Of a DNA stretch of 11,516 nucleotides, positions 1 through 6,326 are shown piece after piece. The notes under the pieces are model-generated. The model was not told where the DNA came from. It did not search any database and saw only the letters and a list, made by a program, of their open reading frames with translations. The position numbers were made by a program, and so were the translations under genes. Origin of the DNA: DHVE2 group archaeon (lineage in GTDB: Archaea; Thermoplasmatota; Thermoplasmata; Thermoplasmatales; Aciduliprofundaceae); assembly GCA_015520975.1 (NCBI GenBank), contig WAOZ01000100.1, forward strand, positions 1 to 11,516, given 5' to 3'. How positions within the stretch are numbered: the stretch's first letter is position 1; every line of letters starts with the position of its first letter.

Positions 1-129
1 ATCATAACCCGCGGGAAAGGCACTGCGGAAAGCAAAATAAAGGCTTTCGAAAAAGCAGGTGTGCCCGTAGCAGAGTTCCCGTGGGAGATCCCGCAACTGC
101 TCGGCGAAGTTTACGCACCTGCGCCTTGA
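1..129 (+). CDS. sucD: Succinate--CoA ligase (succinyl-CoA synthetase) subunit alpha, C-terminal fragment
   Basis: Frame 1 is open from the first base to a TGA at 127-129, giving the last 42 residues of a protein whose start lies outside the window. The fragment contains a GKGTAESKIKAFEKAG segment followed by a proline/valine turn and a short helix with EIPQLL. This is the usual C-terminal end of the succinyl-CoA ligase alpha subunit, which binds CoA and carries the phosphohistidine (here upstream and unseen). The enzyme interconverts succinyl-CoA and succinate with nucleoside diphosphate phosphorylation; in archaea it can also belong to the broader acyl-CoA synthetase (NDP-forming) group, so the substrate is not certain from this piece. 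It would normally follow sucC. Its last 19 bases overlap the 3' end of the convergent membrane-protein gene. Confidence 0.82.
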   Translation: MITRGKGTAESKIKAFEKAGVPVAEFPWEIPQLLGEVYAPAP

Positions 130-668
130 GTCTTTTTATTTCCGATTTTTATCAATACGTTTGCATCATCGCGAATTTTCACCGTTCCCGCTATGAATAT
201 TATGAGGCTTAATGTGAGATAAAGAGTCATCACGAACAGATCTATATTTCCCTGAGCAAGGCCTGTGGTTTCCGCCAGAGAATACACTATTGCAAATCCA
301 AACCCGAACGCGGGATACTTTCTTATTTCATAATGCGAACTGTCAAAGATCACAAGAAACAGCGCCGAAAAGAGAGATACCTGAGATAGCGCGTAAAGTA
401 TCCATACACCATAAATCAGAAAGATGTAGAGCGATGCGTACCCCAGGGCGGAGAACAAGATGGAGTAGATGAGCATATGCCTGTTTCTAACAAGTTTGAG
501 AGATGCAAGAAGCACGACGGGATATGCAATCAGAATGATGTAAAATGCTGCAAAATAAATCAATAAAGCATAGGAGACACCGCTATACTTTGAAAAAAAA
601 GCATCTAATAGCAGATATTTGCCTGCAAACACGGCGCCGAGAGTCGCAAACAAAACGAGTTTTCTCAT
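111..668 (-). CDS. Hypothetical polytopic membrane protein, 185 aa
   Basis: I do not recognise a family. The protein is strongly hydrophobic with about six predicted membrane segments, near residues 4-21, 32-59, 66-84, 86-108, 119-135 and 144-162, joined by very short loops. The C-terminal 25 residues are hydrophilic and basic, so by the positive-inside rule that end probably lies in the cytoplasm. No catalytic, metal-binding or transporter signature is visible. The ATG at 666-668 is preferred because a TATA-like element lies about 24 bases upstream, which predicts a leaderless message. The gene diverges from the winged-helix regulator at 733, and both promoters share the same AT-rich box, so control by that regulator is plausible but only inferred. 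Its 3' end overlaps the end of sucD by 19 bases. Confidence 0.75.
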   Translation of the reverse strand: MRKLVLFATLGAVFAGKYLLLDAFFSKYSGVSYALLIYFAAFYIILIAYPVVLLASLKLVRNRHMLIYSILFSALGYASLYIFLIYGVWILYALSQVSLFSALFLVIFDSSHYEIRKYPAFGFGFAIVYSLAETTGLAQGNIDLFVMTLYLTLSLIIFIAGTVKIRDDANVLIKIGNKKTQGAGA

Positions 669-685
669 TGTTAAGGGTATGAGGG

Positions 686-699
686 ATAAAAATATAAAC
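686..699. promoter_or_regulatory. Shared AT-rich TATA element serving two divergent genes
   Basis: The stretch ATAAAAATATAAAC reads as a TATA-like box on both strands. On the minus strand its centre is about 24 bases from the ATG at 668, predicting a leaderless transcript. On the plus strand the predicted start of transcription is near 718-720, giving a leader of roughly 13-15 bases with GGTG at 723-726 before the ATG at 733. No experiment is implied; this is spacing and composition only. Confidence 0.45.
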
Positions 700-732
700 T
701 TTCACATCATAACTGAGTACAAGGTGTTGAGT

Positions 733-1497
733 ATGATACTGCGTGATAAGAGCAAAATAACAAAGCTTTTGATACTTCTGGAGATTGCTAAAGGCAGGAG
801 GAAGCTCAGAGAGATCGCTGAAAGCTTAGATGTCACGGTTCAGGCAGTTTCAGAATATATGAAAGAACTTGAAAGGGAGGGTTTGGTTCATAACTGGAAA
901 ATCAGGCCCCGCGGGTTTGCGTTTATATCCTCCGCGATAGAGGAGATAGGCGAATTCGTTCACACTGCAAGCGATTTGATCAAGAAAGAGAGAGTCACAG
1001 AAGCGATTGCCGGAGAGCGAATAAAAAAAGGTGAGCGTGTGGGACTGTTCATGAAAAATGGATATCTCTGGGCATACAAAAAGGATTCATCATCCACAGG
1101 TATTGCGTTAAACGATGCAGAGCCTATGCAGGATGTGGGGGTTAGCTCGCTTCAGGGCATTATGGAATTCGAAAGAGGAAAAGTTAAAGTTTACGGTATG
1201 CCCTCAATTGAATGCGGAGGTTCCAGAGCGGTGGATAAAAATTTCATCAAAAATATTTTAGATTCAAAACCTGAAAACACAAAGGTGGGTATCTGGGGGA
1301 TCGTGCCATATCTGAGCATAAAAGATTTAACATCCATCGATTTTGAATTTTCGGCAGTGAATGCCGCGGTGGATGCCGCTTATCGCGGAATAGACAGCTT
1401 ACTCTTCGTATCCCATGAATATCTGCCGTACGCACTTCAAATTCTGCAGGAAAAGGGCGTGGAGTACGAAGTTCACGATGTGCCGAAGAACCAGTGA
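733..1497 (+). CDS. Winged-helix transcriptional regulator with uncharacterised C-terminal domain
   Basis: A 254-residue protein. Residues 5-62 form a winged helix-turn-helix: a first helix KITKLLILLEIA, a HTH at about 24-50 (LREIAESLDVTVQAVSEYMKEL spans it), then a short wing ending at RPRGF. A helical linker (65-95) leads to a beta-rich middle part (about 97-165) and a C-terminal alpha/beta part (about 184-250) with a hydrophobic strand KVGIWGIVPYL, a small-residue-rich helix AVNAAVDAAYRGI and a strand SLLFVSHEY. This arrangement suggests a DNA-binding domain joined to a ligand-sensing domain; the ligand is unknown. The ATG at 733 is chosen because GGTG lies 6 bases upstream and the TATA box at 686-699 would not transcribe the in-frame ATGs at 619 or 679. 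GTG at 724 and TTG at 727 are less likely alternatives. It converges on purM, 7 bases apart. Confidence 0.82.
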   Translation: MILRDKSKITKLLILLEIAKGRRKLREIAESLDVTVQAVSEYMKELEREGLVHNWKIRPRGFAFISSAIEEIGEFVHTASDLIKKERVTEAIAGERIKKGERVGLFMKNGYLWAYKKDSSSTGIALNDAEPMQDVGVSSLQGIMEFERGKVKVYGMPSIECGGSRAVDKNFIKNILDSKPENTKVGIWGIVPYLSIKDLTSIDFEFSAVNAAVDAAYRGIDSLLFVSHEYLPYALQILQEKGVEYEVHDVPKNQ

Positions 1498-1504
1498 TCT
1501 TTAT

Positions 1505-2479
1505 TCAGTAATCTTCGTATTTCACACCCAGTTCCTCTATCTCAACACCTTTTCCATTTTCCACATATCCAACAACTCTGGCATCTTCAATCTCTCTAAT
1601 GACATCACCCTCGCATGATTCGTCTGCTATTATTGCAAATCCCATACCCATATTGAATGTCTGGTACATCTCCTGATAATCTTCTCCAGAGCGTTCCATA
1701 ATCACATTGAATATCTTCTGCGGCGGCAGCGGCGAAGTTATCACATACCTCATATTTTTCAGACGGAGCATATTCTTGAGTCCGCCTCCGGTGATATGCA
1801 CCAGACCATGTATACAATCACCGCATTTTTTCAGTACTTTCATTATCTCTTTCACATAAATTCTGGTTGGCTCCAACAGGATGTGCCCTATTTTCACTCC
1901 GTTTATTTCGTCATGCAAATCCAGAACTTTCCTTGCAAGTGTTAAGCCGTTGGAATGTATCCCTGAACTGGGTATACCGATGATTATGTCGCCATTGGCT
2001 ATTCTATCCCCGGTTATCACTCTATCTTTTTCGACGATTCCAATACTCGTTCCCGATAAATCGAAGCCATTTACGATTTCAGGAAGTGTTGCGGTTTCTC
2101 CGCCAAGGAGCACCACATCCGCAATCTGAGCACCGCGATTCAACCCGATGCCGATCTGTTTTGCCATCTCCAGATCGTACTTCTCTATGGCAAGATAATC
2201 CACAAACGCCAGGGGTTTCGCACCCACGCATACTGTATCGTTCACATTCATTGCTATGCAATCGATCCCCACTGTGTCCCATTTCCGCATCTCGTTTGCC
2301 ACGAGCACCTTGGTGCCAACACCATCCGTGTTCATAGCTATATAATAATCTCCAAATCTGATAAGCCCGGTAAAATGCATGGAGAGTTTGCCTCTACGCG
2401 AGGGATCTATCTGAGAGAGAAGGGTTTTCACAAATCCAGATTCCTTAGAGATATCAACGCCCGCATCGCTGTATTTCAT
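1505..2479 (-). CDS. purM: Phosphoribosylformylglycinamidine cyclo-ligase (AIR synthetase)
   Basis: This enzyme closes the imidazole ring in purine synthesis, converting FGAM and ATP to aminoimidazole ribotide, ADP and phosphate, in the cytoplasm as a dimer. The 324-residue product begins MKYSDAGVDI, the usual PurM opening, and contains TDGVGTK (51-57), NVND (78-81), GGETA (126-130), SSGIHSNG (171-178), HITGGG (228-233) and FNMGMGF (275-281), in the family order across both halves of the PurM/PurL fold. Length is close to the bacterial enzyme. The ATG at 2479 is chosen over an in-frame TTG at 2482 because a strong GAGGTGA ribosome binding site sits about 6 bases upstream. Its start overlaps the stop of the alcohol dehydrogenase gene by one base (TGATG), indicating translational coupling. 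No other purine gene is in the window. Confidence 0.96.
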   Translation of the reverse strand: MKYSDAGVDISKESGFVKTLLSQIDPSRRGKLSMHFTGLIRFGDYYIAMNTDGVGTKVLVANEMRKWDTVGIDCIAMNVNDTVCVGAKPLAFVDYLAIEKYDLEMAKQIGIGLNRGAQIADVVLLGGETATLPEIVNGFDLSGTSIGIVEKDRVITGDRIANGDIIIGIPSSGIHSNGLTLARKVLDLHDEINGVKIGHILLEPTRIYVKEIMKVLKKCGDCIHGLVHITGGGLKNMLRLKNMRYVITSPLPPQKIFNVIMERSGEDYQEMYQTFNMGMGFAIIADESCEGDVIREIEDARVVGYVENGKGVEIEELGVKYEDY

Positions 2480-3564
2480 CAAAGCTCACCTCTGTGAGCC
2501 ATTCTGAGAAACTCCAGAATATCCTCTCTGCTCATACTGCACGGATTGACGCGCATAAGTGCGCTTTTTTCGATTTCGGAGGCTATGCTTTCCAGATGAT
2601 CCTCAGGTACGAAATCTATTGTGACGGGTATGTCAAACTCTTCGTTCATGGTCAGCAATGCCTGCGCCACATCATCCACACCCATCACTCTGGCAATGTC
2701 TTTGATACGGGATGTGCACTTTTCATTCACTCGGACAACATACGGGAGCAGGATGGCGTTTATTTTACCGTGCTCTATATCGAACCTGCCGCCTATGGGA
2801 TGCGCCGCCGCATGGCATAGTCCTAAACGAGCGTTGGTGAAACCCATCGCAGCGAGCATATTTCCGTAATGCACAAGTTCCCTCGTGCGCTCATCTCCAT
2901 CAGCGGATTCGGGTAGATTGCGGTATATCAACTCAATGGCTTTCAGCGCGAGCGTATCGGCAGGGATGTTGTTTATTTTGGATATGTACGCTTCAATAGC
3001 GTGAGTTAATGCGTCCATACCCGAATAAATCGCGGTATTCCTTGACATAGATAACACGAGATTTGGATCGTACGCGGATGCATCAACGATGAGCTGCTCG
3101 CTCACTATACCCCTCTTTATTCTGTTTTGGTCGATAACAACTGCCGCCGCGGATATCCCCGTACCTGTGCCGCTTGTGGTCTCGGCCGCAATAAGTTTTG
3201 ATTTGCGACGCAGCGGAGGAATTTTGTACGAATATATCTCGTTCCAGGTGATTTCCGGATGCTCGTAAAATATCCAGGCAAGTTTGGTGGCATCTATAAC
3301 ACTTCCCCCACCAATAGCAATTATAGTTTGTGGCTCCTCATTTATCAGAACCTTTGCTAGATTTTCGATATCTCTCTCTGTCGGTTCACCCGTGAAAGAT
3401 GTGCGAGTGAATATGTGAACTGGATAATCCATATTCGCAAAATCCTTAACACTCTCCCATGTATTTTTCCCAGTGATTATGATCGCCCTGCCATCCACAT
3501 AGCGCTGGAGTTTTTCTATGGATCCACGCCCAAATTCTATATTTCTTGGAGTGTAGAACTGCAT
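2479..3564 (-). CDS. Iron-containing alcohol dehydrogenase, substrate unknown
   Basis: A 361-residue group III (iron-dependent) alcohol dehydrogenase, a cytoplasmic NAD(P)-dependent enzyme interconverting alcohols and aldehydes or ketones. The N-terminal Rossmann-like part carries GGGSVID (85-91), which contacts the dinucleotide phosphates, and TSGTGTG (130-136). The C-terminal helical part carries the metal site: by alignment to the FucO pattern the ligands are D184, H188, H251 and H265, and all four are present, so the enzyme should be active. Length is slightly below the usual 380-400. The sequence alone does not give the substrate; related archaeal enzymes act on short-chain alcohols or butanol-like compounds, and glycerol-1-phosphate dehydrogenase is a related but distinct family that this does not resemble closely. 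A palindromic TATA-like box at 3583-3594 lies about 24 bases before the ATG, so it may start its own leaderless transcript that continues into purM. Confidence 0.9.
   Translation of the reverse strand: MQFYTPRNIEFGRGSIEKLQRYVDGRAIIITGKNTWESVKDFANMDYPVHIFTRTSFTGEPTERDIENLAKVLINEEPQTIIAIGGGSVIDATKLAWIFYEHPEITWNEIYSYKIPPLRRKSKLIAAETTSGTGTGISAAAVVIDQNRIKRGIVSEQLIVDASAYDPNLVLSMSRNTAIYSGMDALTHAIEAYISKINNIPADTLALKAIELIYRNLPESADGDERTRELVHYGNMLAAMGFTNARLGLCHAAAHPIGGRFDIEHGKINAILLPYVVRVNEKCTSRIKDIARVMGVDDVAQALLTMNEEFDIPVTIDFVPEDHLESIASEIEKSALMRVNPCSMSREDILEFLRMAHRGEL
2485..2494 (-). promoter_or_regulatory. Ribosome binding site deciding the purM start
   Basis: On the minus strand GAGGTGAG lies inside the end of the dehydrogenase gene, with about 6 bases between GGTGA and the ATG at 2479. 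The spacing matches that before the small protein gene at 7887 and argues against the TTG at 2482 as start. Confidence 0.6.
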
Positions 3565-3582
3565 AGGTGGGTATAGGAAATG

Positions 3583-3594
3583 AAATTTAAATTT
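3583..3594 (-). promoter_or_regulatory. TATA-like box of the alcohol dehydrogenase gene
   Basis: The self-complementary stretch AAATTTAAATTT is centred about 24 bases upstream of the ATG at 3564, in the 30-base gap behind the membrane-protein gene. No ribosome binding site is evident before the ATG, consistent with a leaderless message. Confidence 0.45.
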
Positions 3595-4428
3595 TTATTC
3601 TTCCTTTTCTTCGTTTACAGTGGTATCTGAAACTTCGTTCTCATCGGGTTCGCTGATTTTTACACTCTCTTCACTCTCTGTTTTATCTGGCACATTATCT
3701 GTCTCCTTATGCTCTCCCGTATTTTCGATCATCTCTTTCTTTTCGCTCTCAGTCTCCTTTTCATCCTTCACTTTCTCAGATTCCTGCTCAGTTTCAGGCT
3801 GCTGGGTTTCACCTTTCTTTTCTTCCTGCCCTCTGGCTTTTTCCGCGTTTGCCGGTTTAACTGTTTCTTTTTTAGGCTCACTCTTTTTCACGGGAGTTGT
3901 TTTTGCCTTTTTCAATGGTTTGGAAGACGCAGGCACACGCTTGCGCTGTGGTACAGGCTTAGGCTCGGGCTGATCCTGTATGCCCATGTAAATCATGATC
4001 CCCGCTATGAGGAGAGCTATGAACAGCACCATAGAAAACGCCAGTCCGAATGAGGATACTATGCACATCGCTCCGCCTATTTTCCTTTTGTTACCAAGAT
4101 ATGCACCTATTACCGCCAGCGTACCAAAGATGAGGAATATTATGGCTATAACGAGTATAATCTCAGGCGATGTTAACATTCCCGTTCCTAAAAATAATGA
4201 AGCCATTATACCCGTGAATGAAGCATAGTACAGCGTGAACAGAAATACCATCCATACCGGATAATTGGTGCCGTTTTCCGCAGAAGGAAGCGTTATCGCC
4301 CCTGTCAAACCTAAATAGAGAATCAGCAGCATCACACCGAGCGCAATGGCAATACCTCCGCTTATATACCCTATAAGAACTCCTGCCCTATGGGGTATAA
4401 AATATCTGTTTTTTCTCTCATTTGCCAT
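3595..4428 (-). CDS. Four-helix membrane protein with long charged low-complexity tail
   Basis: The 277-residue protein has two distinct halves. Residues 1-150 contain four membrane segments at about 15-39, 57-81, 88-111 and 118-148, with small-residue and glycine-rich helices; the layout resembles small DUF4064-like four-helix proteins, though I cannot confirm that family. Residues 151-277 are hydrophilic and low in complexity: a proline/lysine/arginine-rich part (about 154-198) followed by a glutamate/lysine-rich part that becomes strongly acidic toward the end (EEKEE). The even number of helices puts both ends on the same side; the basic residues flanking helix 1 (KNR, HR) suggest the cytoplasm. 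A GGTGAT ribosome binding site before the ATG and a TATA-like box at 4464-4472 support the start. It precedes the alcohol dehydrogenase by 30 bases in the same direction. Function unknown. Confidence 0.78.
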   Translation of the reverse strand: MANERKNRYFIPHRAGVLIGYISGGIAIALGVMLLILYLGLTGAITLPSAENGTNYPVWMVFLFTLYYASFTGIMASLFLGTGMLTSPEIILVIAIIFLIFGTLAVIGAYLGNKRKIGGAMCIVSSFGLAFSMVLFIALLIAGIMIYMGIQDQPEPKPVPQRKRVPASSKPLKKAKTTPVKKSEPKKETVKPANAEKARGQEEKKGETQQPETEQESEKVKDEKETESEKKEMIENTGEHKETDNVPDKTESEESVKISEPDENEVSDTTVNEEKEE

Positions 4429-4463
4429 TCAATCACCCTATTAAACGAAAACATATAACACCC

Positions 4464-4472
4464 ATATATAAT
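4464..4472 (-). promoter_or_regulatory. TATA-like box for the membrane-protein gene at 3595-4428
   Basis: On the minus strand the sequence reads ATTATATAT, centred about 40 bases before the ATG at 4428. This predicts transcription from near 4443 and a leader of about 15 bases that contains the GGGTGAT ribosome binding site at 4432-4438. Confidence 0.4.
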
Positions 4473-4479
4473 TTTTGAT

Positions 4480-4494
4480 ATTATGGCGCATAAT
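4480..4494. promoter_or_regulatory. Inverted repeat ATTATG-GCG-CATAAT between divergent promoters
   Basis: Two perfect 6-base arms separated by GCG lie in the 118-base gap between the membrane-protein gene (-) and the DNA ligase gene (+). The repeat is about 8 bases from the minus-strand TATA-like box and about 20 bases upstream of the plus-strand one. This is a position suited to a dimeric regulator acting on either gene, but no regulator is identified. Confidence 0.35.
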
Positions 4495-4513
4495 TACTCT
4501 AACCCCTGGAATA

Positions 4514-4523
4514 TCTTAAAATA
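4514..4523 (+). promoter_or_regulatory. TATA-like box of the DNA ligase gene
   Basis: TCTTAAAATA is centred about 28 bases upstream of the ATG at 4547. No ribosome binding site precedes the ATG, so a leaderless or nearly leaderless transcript is likely. A second AT-rich run at 4533-4544 is too close to the ATG to act as the TATA box. Confidence 0.4.
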
Positions 4524-4546
4524 CCTTCACGCAATATATTTTTAAC

Positions 4547-6322
4547 ATGGAATACAGAAAGCTCGCAGAGGTATATCAAAAAATAGAGAGCACGACAAAA
4601 AGGCTCGAGATGACGGATTATCTCGTTGCTCTGTTCTCATCAACATCTAAAGATGTTATCGATAAAGTTGTTTATCTAACTCAGGGTAAAATATATCCAG
4701 ATTATATGGGCATAGAGCTCGGATTGGCTGAAAAACTGGCTCTCAAAGCCATCACACGGGCCACAGGTATAGGTGAAAAAGAGCTTCAGACGATGCTGCA
4801 AAAGCATGGTGATATGGGTATCGTGGCAGAGGAGGCAATAAAAAAGAAAAGACAGCTCACACTCTTTTCCTTCGAGTCGGAGGAGCGATTATCTGTGGAA
4901 AAGGTCTACGATAATTTTGTGAAAATTGCCAGAGCTAGTGGAGAGGGCAGTCAAGATAAAAAAATCAATTTACTTGCAGAGTTGCTCAATATTGCTGAGC
5001 CTCTGGAGGCCAGATACATACTCAGAACAGTCGTTGGGAAACTCAGGCTCGGTATAGCGGATATGACACTTTTAGATGCCCTGAGCATCGCATTTGGAGG
5101 CAGTAAAGAGCTAAGGGAGTTCGTTGAACGCGCTTACAATATCCATCCAGATCTTGGCTACATAGCCAAAGTGCTCGCAGATAAGGGCATAGCCGGCGTC
5201 AAGAAAATAAAAATTCAGCTTGGCATTCCAGTTCGCGCCATGCTCGCCGAACGGTTGCCGTCTCTTGAAGAGATCCTGAATAAAATGGGCGGAAAAGCAG
5301 CGTTTGAGTACAAATACGATGGCCTCAGAATACAGGCTCACATTAAAAACGACAAAGTGTGGCTTTACTCCAGGAGATTGGAGAATCTCACCGAGCAGTT
5401 TCCGGATGTGGTTGCGGCTATTAAGGAAGCGTTCAAAGGAAACGAAGCGATTTTCGACGGAGAAGCGGTTCCCGTGGATATCAACACAGGAGAGTTGCTT
5501 CCGTTTCAGGTTGTATCTCACAGACGCGGTCGAAAATACGGAATTGAAAAAGCTGTTGAGGAATATCCTGTGGTTCTGTTTCTGTTTGATATAATATATC
5601 TGAACGGTGAGGATTTGACCCGTGTGCCATATATGGAACGCAGGGAGATTCTGGAGAAGAATGTGGAAGAGACCGATAGAATCAAGTTTGCAACGAGAAT
5701 AGTCTCTTCGGATATTGCAGAAATCAAAGAATTTTTCAACAAAGCGATCGAGGACGGCTGTGAAGGGCTCGTTGCAAAAAATACGGGACCTGAAAGCATA
5801 TACCGTGCGGGCGCAAGGGAGTTTCTGTGGATAAAATACAAGAGAGATTACCGTGCGGAAATGGCGGACACTATTGATCTGGTCGTGGTGGGCGCGTTCG
5901 CGGGAAAAGGCCGGCGTAAAGGTACATACGGCGCACTGCTGATGGCTGCATACAATCCCAAGAAAGATAGATTCGAAACCGTCTGCAAACTTGGTAGTGG
6001 CTTTACGGATGAGCAGCTTGCTAATCTACCGCGCATTTTCGAAGAATACAAGATTGACAAATGTCATCCGCGCGTGTGGAGCGAAATAGAGGCAGATTAC
6101 TGGTTCATACCACGCATCGTTTTGGAGGTTATAGGCGCGGAAATAACACTGAGTCCCACACACACATGTGCGCGCGATGTGATTGAAAAGGGCGCCGGGC
6201 TGGCGATAAGATTCCCGAGATTCACAGGTAGGTGGCGCGATGATAAATGGCCAGAAGAAGCAACAACAACGGAGGAACTTGTGGAAATGTACCGCAACCA
6301 GATAAAAAAGGTTGAAAAGTGA
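4547..6322 (+). CDS. lig: ATP-dependent DNA ligase (archaeal/eukaryotic type)
   Basis: This enzyme seals nicks in duplex DNA using ATP, joining Okazaki fragments and completing repair. At 591 residues it has the normal archaeal length and three parts: an N-terminal helical DNA-binding domain (about 1-225), the adenylation domain (about 230-435) and an OB-fold domain (about 440-591). Visible motifs are I, KYDG (256-259, K256 being the residue that is adenylated, with R261 following); III, YSRRLENLT (274-282); IIIa, LFLFDIIYLNG (344-354); IV, EGLVAKN (406-412); V, WIKYKRDY (428-435); and VI near RFPRFTGRWRDDK (555-567). QLTLFSF at 103-109 resembles the short PCNA-binding motif placed at the same position in the Pyrococcus ligase. 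All catalytic motifs look intact. The gene stands alone and converges on the M42 peptidase gene with 4 bases between stops. Confidence 0.97.
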   Translation: MEYRKLAEVYQKIESTTKRLEMTDYLVALFSSTSKDVIDKVVYLTQGKIYPDYMGIELGLAEKLALKAITRATGIGEKELQTMLQKHGDMGIVAEEAIKKKRQLTLFSFESEERLSVEKVYDNFVKIARASGEGSQDKKINLLAELLNIAEPLEARYILRTVVGKLRLGIADMTLLDALSIAFGGSKELREFVERAYNIHPDLGYIAKVLADKGIAGVKKIKIQLGIPVRAMLAERLPSLEEILNKMGGKAAFEYKYDGLRIQAHIKNDKVWLYSRRLENLTEQFPDVVAAIKEAFKGNEAIFDGEAVPVDINTGELLPFQVVSHRRGRKYGIEKAVEEYPVVLFLFDIIYLNGEDLTRVPYMERREILEKNVEETDRIKFATRIVSSDIAEIKEFFNKAIEDGCEGLVAKNTGPESIYRAGAREFLWIKYKRDYRAEMADTIDLVVVGAFAGKGRRKGTYGALLMAAYNPKKDRFETVCKLGSGFTDEQLANLPRIFEEYKIDKCHPRVWSEIEADYWFIPRIVLEVIGAEITLSPTHTCARDVIEKGAGLAIRFPRFTGRWRDDKWPEEATTTEELVEMYRNQIKKVEK

Positions 6323-6326
6323 GTAT

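Noticed and set aside
619..732. An N-terminal extension of the regulator starting at 619 or 679
   Set aside because: It would lie across the start of the divergent gene and its shared TATA box, and the added residues look nothing like a domain. The ATG at 733 has a ribosome binding site and fits the promoter.
2480..2482. TTG at 2482 as the purM start
   Set aside because: It adds one residue, is closer to the ribosome binding site than the ATG at 2479, and PurM proteins normally open directly with the YSDAGVD region.
3620..4053. Plus-strand open frames opposite the membrane-protein gene
   Set aside because: They are serine/phenylalanine-rich antisense translations of the glutamate/lysine-rich tail and lack start signals.
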